Below, piece by piece: positions 1-5,754 of a stretch of 10,788 bases of DNA. Every line of letters begins with the position of its first letter. Position 1 is the stretch's first letter. Origin of the DNA: Coemansia sp. RSA 1804 (lineage: Eukaryota > Kickxellomycota > Kickxellomycetes > Kickxellales > Kickxellaceae); contig JANBTH010000836.1 of the NCBI GenBank assembly GCA_027578815.1, positions 1-10,788 on the forward strand, read 5' to 3'. Position numbers and translations under genes: made by a program. The notes under the pieces are model-generated. The model made no database searches. It was not told the origin of the DNA and was given only the letters and a program-made list of their open reading frames with translations.

Positions 1-70
1 AGCGGGCACGCATCTTTCTGCGCTTGCGCTTAAGGCGTCTGACGCGCTTCTTCTTCCACTTTGCTCTCAT
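1..70 (-). CDS. RPL41: Large-subunit ribosomal protein eL41, cut by the left edge
   Basis: Reading the minus strand from the ATG at 70-68 gives 23 codons of an extremely basic peptide beginning MRAKWKKKRVRRLKRK; 16 of the 23 residues are Lys or Arg. This matches eL41, the smallest eukaryotic ribosomal protein, normally 25 residues long, so the last two residues and the stop lie outside the window. From family knowledge, eL41 is a single helix at the interface of the two ribosomal subunits, where it forms an intersubunit bridge. The typical Met/Thr at position 10 is Val here. The ATG directly follows TTTTGTAG, which looks like a 3' splice site, so the start codon probably opens the second exon. 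The gene is too short for usual ORF-length cutoffs. Its identity is close to certain because almost every residue matches the family; only the 3' end is unseen. Confidence 0.94.
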   Translation of the reverse strand, partial: MRAKWKKKRVRRLKRKRRKMRAR

Positions 71-412
71 CTACAAAAGAGATTATAATAGGTGAATGTA
101 AATGTACAAAAAAGGAATATCGAATCGGCATTAAATTAGTTGAATGTGTTATCAAGGTAAGAAGATGCTACTGGTACATACAGAAAGCAGCTGAGAAGCA
201 CTCCCGCTAAACAAGTTTGGATACGTGTCGGTGTATCCATCAGTCGAATCCATCGTCACCTGCCGGCCAACAAAGAGCAGTAATTCGGCGAATCCACCAG
301 TGTCTGCACACCAAATATCTGGATGCATCCCGCTTACGCCTCTCTTCCCAGCACAGCACAGTGCTGGTGCAACTGGTGCCAGTAGAATGGATGTATCAGA
401 AACAATACTCAC
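71..412 (-). other. Probable 5' UTR intron of RPL41
   Basis: On the minus strand a strong donor, GTGAGT, lies at 412-407 after the exon bases CCTAAAA. A pyrimidine-rich acceptor, CTCTTTTGTAG, ends at 71, immediately before the eL41 ATG. This gives a 342-base intron. If it were retained, the leader would carry several upstream ATGs (minus strand at 328, 253 and 240, among others), so removal makes sense for a highly expressed gene. A shorter alternative donor, GTATGT at 181-176, would leave those three ATGs in the leader and is less attractive. A CTAAT branch-like motif sits at 139-135, about 65 bases from the acceptor, which is rather far, so the branch point is uncertain. The part furthest from the acceptor is GC-rich and can fold (hairpins at 219-238 and 348-367). 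The splice sites are visible but splicing itself is inferred. Confidence 0.6.
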
Positions 413-510
413 TTTTAGGAAAAGATACTTGTTGTAAAATGAGAATGAGACGGAGAAAGAAACCTAATCAAAGTCTTGAAAGCAGGCTCTTTTTATTTTA
501 TACGGTCGAG
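413..510 (-). promoter_or_regulatory. RPL41 core promoter and first untranslated exon
   Basis: TATAAAATA occurs on the minus strand at 502-494. About 35-50 bases downstream lies a pyrimidine run (TTTCTTTCTCCGTCTC, roughly 461-446) that resembles the CT-rich initiation zone of ribosomal protein genes. The stretch then runs without any ATG to the donor at 412. TATA box, CT tract, ATG-free leader and donor are in the expected order for the eL41 gene. The transcription start near 465-475 is inferred. Confidence 0.5.
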
Positions 511-884
511 ATTTCGAGACGCTGTCTGTCTCACCGAATTCCGCCCACCTCCTCACCCCCTCACCCCAGCAAAAAATGCACCACAAAGGCGTGTAATCCG
601 ATTTGCGGCTGAAAAATCTGCTTGCTGTCCTCTTCCCTCTCAAAACTGTCTATGTGATTAGAGAAGATTAGATAAAGGATTAATTGTATGCCTGTTTTTT
701 GGCTACATTATCTTGAAGAGCAAAAAATCCAGCTGTGATAATTGTGTTGATTCCAATGCAATTCCCTTTTGCTGCTTATTCATTCGAGTAGCGTTCTGTT
801 TTACTATAGTGATAGTTTGTCCTTGCTCTAAATCATTTGAAGGCGTAACAACAACAGCAAACAAATTGACATAGCATTATAAGA
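511..884. promoter_or_regulatory. Divergent spacer between RPL41 and MRPL31
   Basis: This gene-free stretch separates the minus-strand RPL41 promoter from the plus-strand mL60 start. It includes a C-rich block (about 542-568, CACCTCCTCACCCCCTCACC), lying just upstream of the RPL41 TATA box when read on the minus strand. Closer to mL60 there is an A-rich leader with AACAACAACAGC (847-858). I see no convincing ORF, tRNA or repeat. It presumably holds both promoters, but no factor site can be named with confidence. Confidence 0.4.
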
Positions 885-1217
885 ATGTTCGGTTCATTGG
901 GTGGTGCCTTTCGACCAACATTTGCAGCCTTTGGCGGACGGGCATGGAGAATTGCCTGGAGAATGAGCAAAACACGCAAAGCAAACGTTCGCAAGCGCCT
1001 GCGCGAAGTAGACAGCGTCATTGACACTCTCGTTGCATCGGGAGTCGAATGCAAGCAGCTGGAGCTTGCAAAGGCGCTTCCCAAGGAGCACGAAATGCTT
1101 CCTCGCGACAAATACACGACGTTCTCGCGGACAGCCAGCAAGCATCGGAAGAGCGTGCATAAGGTACCGCATTTCACCAAGCGCCCCATTCCACGTACAA
1201 CGCCGGCTGGCTTTTGA
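885..1217 (+). CDS. MRPL31: Mitochondrial large-subunit ribosomal protein mL60 (MRPL31 family)
   Basis: This 110-residue, strongly basic protein matches the fungal mitochondrial ribosomal protein L31/mL60 family. The start, MFGSLGG, leads into a short hydrophobic/basic stretch and then WRIAWRMSKTRK (21-32) and RKRLREVDSVID (37-48), the family's N-terminal signature. The C-terminal half has EMLPRDKYTTF (70-80), KSVHKVPHFTKR (89-100) and the terminal PAGF, also typical. The yeast homologue is about 130 residues, so the length fits and the frame needs no intron. The protein is expected in the large subunit of the mitochondrial ribosome; its basic, acid-free first 40 residues could serve in import. 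The ATG at 885 has A at -3 (position 882), a favourable context. It is transcribed divergently from RPL41 and in tandem with PUS3, 428 bases upstream of it. Confidence 0.93.
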   Translation: MFGSLGGAFRPTFAAFGGRAWRIAWRMSKTRKANVRKRLREVDSVIDTLVASGVECKQLELAKALPKEHEMLPRDKYTTFSRTASKHRKSVHKVPHFTKRPIPRTTPAGF

Positions 1218-1645
1218 TCTTGATAGGAGAAGAGGGGCGCGCATAGCATAGACGAGGATATGTGTTTTTATGTTCTTGCAGTTTACAAAAGGACTTTTGG
1301 TCCATAAATACATCTCTAAAAATGTAGCCATACCATCGTTTAGCTGGCGATTCTCCGACTTTATTAGTGTTGTCAGTGCGTGAAAACTAAATATATGTTG
1401 AACCACTATGAAAGCAAAAAGCTACTCAGTCGATAATTCACCGATATAAGGCACTCAGCACCTGGAATAGAGAAACCCACAAATATTTCCCTCGTATTTG
1501 ATTTACCATGATAACCTTAAATATACGAGTCAAGTGGGATCAGACAACAGAAGAATGTGCAGGCTTGCCGTTCTGCTAAGTATTGATATTATAGCTTTGC
1601 TTCTTTCTCCATAAAACGGAAGGAGTCACTGTTTGTTGTTGTTGT
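1218..1645 (+). other. Spacer: MRPL31 3' end and PUS3 promoter
   Basis: No gene is seen. After the mL60 stop there is a small hairpin, GGAC-TTTTG-GTCC, at 1291-1303, followed by A/T-rich DNA that presumably contains the 3' end. Near PUS3 there is a CT-rich run then CATAAAAC (about 1605-1617), a TATA-like site, and a GTTGTT run (about 1635-1645) directly before the first ATG. These assignments are suggestive only. Confidence 0.3.
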
Positions 1646-3376
1646 ATGCGCTCCTTAATTGTGCTGCAAACACGAGTGTTTCACAAAAGGGCGAAAAGCG
1701 TTCGGCTTTTACATAAGCAGGCAGCATTATCCACGATCATTTACAACCAGAAAGCAGATATGACGGACACAACAAAATATGCGGAGTGGTCCAGGGAGTC
1801 GCTTATTGAGCGGCTGCTGTTTCTGGAGAAGCAGAGGAATGAGGCAACGGTCACAAATGACATTCCAGCAGTAGAGACAGACAAGGCAAACAACCCAGCC
1901 ATTGATGCTGATGTTGGCATTGATGTTGGCATTGATGCTGATGTTGACGTTGATGCCGACGGAAAGAACGCTCAAAAGTCGCGAAAGCAGTCAAAGAGAG
2001 AAAGGCAATTTGACTTTGGCAAGTTTTCCGAGCGAAAGGTAGCACTGAAATTCAGCTACTTTGGATGGCCGTACCATGGTCTTGCGCGGCAAGGGAACGC
2101 ACTGGGGTCGGAGGAGAAAAGGGACATTGAGAGCCAGTTCCCGACAGTGGAGGGAGAGATATTCAAAGCACTGGCAAAATGTAAACTGATTACAGGCGAG
2201 TCCGAATGCGATTACTCGCGCTGCGGTCGAACGGATCGTGGGGTCAGCGGATTTGGCCAGGTAATTGCGCTATACGTCAGATCTACAGGAAAATACGTCT
2301 CAGAGGAAGAGGCGGCAGAGATCAAGAGAAATGGAACCGCGGAGATTATAAGAGAGGAGCGGAATGGGAACAGACCTGTGGTGCTGCCGCCGAATGAGCG
2401 CGAGCTTCCATACGTGAACATGCTGAACAAGAGTCTGCCGCCAGAGATCCGGATCCTGGCGTGGGCGCCGGTGAAGGCTGACTTTAGCGCACGGTTTTCG
2501 TGCAAATCGCGGTTCTACAGGTACTTCTTTAGCGGTGATGGGCTTGATATTGACGCAATGAGAGACGCGGCCAGCAGATACGTGGGAACACGGGACTTTC
2601 GCAACTTTTGCAGGCTGGATCCAGCAAAGCAGATCACTAATTTTGAGCGGACCGTCATTGACATTGCAATCAACCCGGTTCCCCCGAAGGTCTCGTTTGT
2701 TGGCGATGGCCAATGTCCCGAGAGCAAATGGTGGCAGCTGGAGCTGCGAGGCACGGCCTTTCTGTGGCACCAGGTGCGCTGCATGATGGCCATTCTCTTC
2801 CTTGTTGGGCAGGGACTTGAGGCGCCTAGCATTGTTGACCAGATGTTAGATGTGCAGGGTGTGGGTGGTAAACCCGAATACGAAATGGCAGCCGACACGC
2901 CGCTTGTGCTTGCGGACTGCGTGTTTAATAAGGCCGATGTCGACTGGATCTACGTACGCAATTCTGGACAGGACGCCGCAAACATGGCAACGCTGGACCG
3001 AGATATATTGCGACAGTGGAGCCATCTCAACACGCAAGCAATCATTGCAGGCGCGCTACTCCAGAACCTGCGCAACACAGTCATACCGGTGCCAGAAAGC
3101 CTGAAGAGTGTCGAGGGGATGGATGTGCTTGAAGATCAAGAAGATCGGTGGGCTAACTGCCGTGCGAGATATGCGCAACCCGAGAAGCAGAGAGTTAATC
3201 ATGTGATTGTTGGCGGCGGAGCCATCAAGGTGGTGCGCAACTACGTGCCGATTCTCGATCGCAAACGAGCTGATCCTGTAGCAATGCGGAATCAGGCGTG
3301 GTTTGAGCGCAAAGGCCAGAACAAGCGTCCCAAGCTTGCGCCCGACAGCAGCACAGAGGACAATAATGCGTTGTAA
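1646..3376 (+). CDS. PUS3: tRNA pseudouridine(38/39) synthase Pus3/Deg1
   Basis: This TruA-family enzyme converts uridine 38/39 in the tRNA anticodon stem-loop to pseudouridine. In the 576-residue frame, the domain starts near residue 131 with KVALKFSYFGWPYHGLARQ. The catalytic motif CGRTDRGVSGFGQ (193-205) carries the essential Asp197. The later conserved block GTAFLWHQVRCMMAILFLVGQGLE (369-392) and C-terminal NYVPILDRKR (532-541) fit the Pus3 branch rather than Pus1. Before the domain lie an acidic repeat (86-106, IDADVGIDVGID...) and a basic, NLS-like KSRKQSKRER (111-120). Two starts are possible. The ATG at 1646 has T at -3 and adds 38 residues rich in Arg/Lys and free of acidic residues until Asp38, like a mitochondrial presequence. 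The ATG at 1760 has G at -3 and starts MTDTTKYAEW, like a cytosolic/nuclear form of 538 residues. Yeast Deg1 is about 440 residues; the excess is the N-terminal region and loops. No intron is needed. Confidence 0.95.
   Translation: MRSLIVLQTRVFHKRAKSVRLLHKQAALSTIIYNQKADMTDTTKYAEWSRESLIERLLFLEKQRNEATVTNDIPAVETDKANNPAIDADVGIDVGIDADVDVDADGKNAQKSRKQSKRERQFDFGKFSERKVALKFSYFGWPYHGLARQGNALGSEEKRDIESQFPTVEGEIFKALAKCKLITGESECDYSRCGRTDRGVSGFGQVIALYVRSTGKYVSEEEAAEIKRNGTAEIIREERNGNRPVVLPPNERELPYVNMLNKSLPPEIRILAWAPVKADFSARFSCKSRFYRYFFSGDGLDIDAMRDAASRYVGTRDFRNFCRLDPAKQITNFERTVIDIAINPVPPKVSFVGDGQCPESKWWQLELRGTAFLWHQVRCMMAILFLVGQGLEAPSIVDQMLDVQGVGGKPEYEMAADTPLVLADCVFNKADVDWIYVRNSGQDAANMATLDRDILRQWSHLNTQAIIAGALLQNLRNTVIPVPESLKSVEGMDVLEDQEDRWANCRARYAQPEKQRVNHVIVGGGAIKVVRNYVPILDRKRADPVAMRNQAWFERKGQNKRPKLAPDSSTEDNNAL
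1901..1960 (+). repeat. In-frame degenerate GATGTTG/GATGCTG repeat in PUS3
   Basis: Codons 86-105 of PUS3 consist of imperfect units such as ATTGATGCTGATGTTGGC, ATTGATGTTGGC and again ATTGATGCTGATGTTG. They encode alternating Asp with Ile, Val, Ala and Gly. The run lies in the unconserved linker before the catalytic domain, so length changes in multiples of three should be tolerated. It looks like a slippage-derived minisatellite. Confidence 0.75.
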
Positions 3377-4008
3377 GAGACGATTGATTGGTAATCGCTG
3401 TTTGATAGTACCACTCGGGGAGTTTTATCACTTTGAACTTTTTTTTACATTTAGCGTTAGATCTGCACGTAAGGAGAGATACGTCTGGTGTGAGGAACAG
3501 CGGAGATTTTTTTACATTGTCCCACCGAAAGTGCTGATAAAAATTACTGAGAGTTTTTCCTCCCTTAGGATTTTGTGTTTGTGCTCTGGTTGGTCTTTGC
3601 GTTTATGATGCGGAAGACATATGCAATGGTATAAACGGCTTGTCCTAGCTGGGCGGAAGGTAACAGCATACATGTTAACAGCTCACCCTCCCACTAAGAT
3701 GAAAAAAGACGCACTCAGGAATATTCGCCGCACCAGCACCAACATCTTCTGCAACAGAAAAATTACAAGATAGCGGGGGCTCCTTATGCATCGCAAGCAG
3801 GGCAAGGCATCGCAAGGCAAGGCAAGGCAAGGCAAGGCAACATGGCATAGCGTGGCATGTCAATGCTTTACCGCCTCCCTCCTTTTTCTTTCTCTATCAG
3901 CAAGCACAAGTTTGATTTTATGTTGTGATTCTGCCACCTCCATTTTTCCTCTTCTTTTCGTCTTTCTTTAACCAGTGGCAAGTACCTAGACACAGACTAC
4001 ATTCCAGA
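3377..4008 (+). promoter_or_regulatory. Spacer and probable promoter/leader of allantoinase
   Basis: No gene is seen in these 632 bases. They contain a GGCAA tandem repeat (3801-3840) and a CT-rich tract (about 3870-3895) of the type seen at fungal initiation zones. There is a two-codon upstream ORF, ATG TTG TGA, at 3920-3928, and a second CT-rich run (3946-3970) ending in TTTAACCAG, which resembles a 3' splice site. Three HGATAR motifs, the site of nitrogen-control GATA factors, occur: TGATAA 3535-3540, AGATAG 3768-3773, and TGATAG on the minus strand at 3899-3894. About two are expected by chance in this length, so GATA control is plausible for this gene but unproven. Confidence 0.4.
3801..3840 (+). 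repeat. GGCAA pentanucleotide tandem repeat
   Basis: Eight consecutive 5-base units: GGCAA, GGCAT, CGCAA, then five perfect GGCAA copies (3816-3840). They are followed by related GGCAT-containing sequence (3844-3860). The repeat lies 168 bases upstream of the allantoinase start, in non-coding DNA. Confidence 0.9.
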
Positions 4009-5463
4009 ATGAGCCAAAACCCAACAACAACGGTCTTCACTGGCAAGCGGGTGCTGCTCGACTCTGGCGCAGCAGTTGGGCCAGCAACCATCCACGTGGA
4101 CGCGGCTGGCAAGATAGCGCGCATCGAAAACGAGCACAAGCCGGAGAACGCAACAGTCGACGCCGGAGACAGCCTGGTTATGGCAGGCATCGTGGACGGC
4201 CACGTGCATATCAACCAGCCGGGACGCACGCAATGGGAGGGAGTGGTGACGGCGTCGCACTCGGCGGCAGCCGGCGGGGTGACAACCATCGTGGACATGC
4301 CGCTCAACTGCATCCCGTCGACGGTGACCGTGGCGGCGTACCAGCAGAAGCGCGAGAGCTTCCAGCAGGGCATGTGGGTGGATGTGGCCACGTGGGGCGG
4401 CGTGGTTCCGGGGAACGCGGCGGATCTGGCACCGATGCTCGAGGCCGGCGCGCGTGGATTCAAGTGCTTCCTGTGCGATAGCGGGGTGGACGAGTTCCCT
4501 CCGGTCAATGAGGAGCAGCTGCGTGACGCGATGACGGAGCTGAAGAAGAAGAACGGACTCATTATGTTCCACGCTGAGATGGATACGGGTGCCACCGCGG
4601 ATGCGTCAAGCAATCCGGTGGAGTATGACACGTTCCTGCATTCGCGCCCACCGGTCATGGAGGTCAAGGCAATTGATCTTGTTGTCAAAATGTGCCGCGA
4701 GTTTGCGCCCCACGTGCCCTGCCATATCGTGCACCTCTCGGCGGCCGATGCGCTGCCTGCGATCCGTGCTGCAAAGGCCGAGGGTCTGCCGCTGACTGTC
4801 GAGACTTGCTTCCACTACCTGACTATCAACTCCGAGGACATTCCTGCCCGCAGTACCGAGTACAAGTGCTGTCCGCCGATCCGCGGCAGCGAGAACCGCG
4901 ACAGGCTGTGGGAGGCCGTGCTGGATGGCACAATTGACTTTGTGGTGTCCGACCACTCGCCGTGCACCCCCGACCTCAAGCTCCATCCGTGCTGCGGCGG
5001 CGCCAGCGGTGGGCTTGCAGCAGATGCCATTGAGGGCGACTTTGTCAAGGCGTGGGGCGGCATTGCGTCTGTGGGCATTGGACTTCCGCTGCTGTGGACC
5101 GAGGGCCAGAAGCGCGGTCTCTCGTTCCAGGACATCGTGCGGCTGGTCTGCGAGCGCACCGCGGTGCACGCCGGTCTTGCCGATTGCAAGGGCAGAATTG
5201 CAGTCGGTATGGACGCCGACTTTGTTATCTGGAACCCCGACGAGGTGATCAAGATCACTGCCGACAAGCTCCACTTCCGCAACAAGCTCACGCCCTACCA
5301 GGAACGCGTCTGCAAGGGCGCTGTCTGCCAGACCGTTGTGCGCGGCACCGTTGTCTACGACGCGACGCAGACCGCCGACAACGACAGCTGGGAGAACGGG
5401 TTCTCCAGAGAGCCCCAGGGCCTGTGGCTCGAATCGCCCATTGCTCGTAAGTGCGGTTTCTAG
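4009..5463 (+). CDS. DAL1: Allantoinase (DAL1 type)
   Basis: Allantoinase hydrolyses allantoin to allantoate, a step in purine-nitrogen use, and is a cytosolic zinc-dependent amidohydrolase. The 484-residue protein (yeast Dal1 about 460) keeps all the binuclear-metal ligands: His65 and His67 in DGHVHINQPGRTQWEG, the Lys152 to be carboxylated in GFKCFLCDSGVDEFP, His188 in MFHAEM, His242 in HIVHLSAADAL and Asp315 in VVSDHSPCTPDLK. KCCPPIR (286-292) and FVKAWGGIASVGIGLPLLWT (345-364) are allantoinase-type rather than dihydroorotase-type. The ATG at 4009 has A at -3; the frame stays open upstream to 3916 but has no ATG there. An extra Cys/Gly/Ala-rich segment of about 14 residues (325-342) follows the Asp315 motif. 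There is no C-terminal peroxisomal signal (it ends KCGF). Third positions are strongly G/C. No other allantoin-pathway gene is nearby. Confidence 0.96.
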   Translation: MSQNPTTTVFTGKRVLLDSGAAVGPATIHVDAAGKIARIENEHKPENATVDAGDSLVMAGIVDGHVHINQPGRTQWEGVVTASHSAAAGGVTTIVDMPLNCIPSTVTVAAYQQKRESFQQGMWVDVATWGGVVPGNAADLAPMLEAGARGFKCFLCDSGVDEFPPVNEEQLRDAMTELKKKNGLIMFHAEMDTGATADASSNPVEYDTFLHSRPPVMEVKAIDLVVKMCREFAPHVPCHIVHLSAADALPAIRAAKAEGLPLTVETCFHYLTINSEDIPARSTEYKCCPPIRGSENRDRLWEAVLDGTIDFVVSDHSPCTPDLKLHPCCGGASGGLAADAIEGDFVKAWGGIASVGIGLPLLWTEGQKRGLSFQDIVRLVCERTAVHAGLADCKGRIAVGMDADFVIWNPDEVIKITADKLHFRNKLTPYQERVCKGAVCQTVVRGTVVYDATQTADNDSWENGFSREPQGLWLESPIARKCGF

Positions 5464-5754
5464 CAAGCGTCTTTTCCTGGCTCGCTGTCACGTGTGTATA
5501 ATTGGGCATTTTCCTTATTAAAAGCGAGAATGCGGGGGGAGAGGCGCCAACCCCTTTTTTATTCTTCCTTTTCTTTTTCACTAATTCGGCTCTGCCTTTT
5601 ATATTACTTTTTTTTACAGTAACCTTATACCTATATTCATATTATTGCACGAACATCCTTGAGCAGCTGGCGTAGTGGTCTTGATTCATTCGGTAGCCAC
5701 AAATCAGCAGCAAACCCAAAAAACAATTTTCACACATCTACACTCGTATAGAGC
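5464..5754 (+). promoter_or_regulatory. Spacer: allantoinase 3' end and SRP54 promoter
   Basis: This 291-base spacer has no ORF of note. A palindromic CACGTG E-box core is at 5489-5494, soon after the allantoinase stop. CT- and T-rich tracts run from about 5551 to 5617. The stretch before the SRP54 ATG is A/C-rich (CAGCAGCAAACCCAAAAAAC), a typical short fungal leader. Transcription start and polyadenylation site cannot be placed. Confidence 0.35.

Noticed and set aside
152..412. Minus-strand 86-codon frame beginning with GTG at 412
   Set aside because: The apparent start is the GTGAGT splice donor of the proposed RPL41 intron. The frame has no ATG start and no recognisable protein.
894..1406. 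Long minus-strand frame opposite MRPL31, and similar antisense frames opposite the allantoinase (4606-5466) and SRP54 (5896-7017) genes
   Set aside because: These are antisense shadows of G/C-third-position coding sequence. They have no family resemblance, while the sense frames are unmistakable genes.
3916..4008. Allantoinase frame extended upstream to a GTG at 3925
   Set aside because: There is no ATG in this extension. The ATG at 4009 has a good context and the usual family start, and the extension is simply translated CT-rich leader.
4989..5020. GT...AG segment inside allantoinase as a retained intron
   Set aside because: At 32 bases it is too short for a fungal spliceosomal intron, and removing it would shift the frame.
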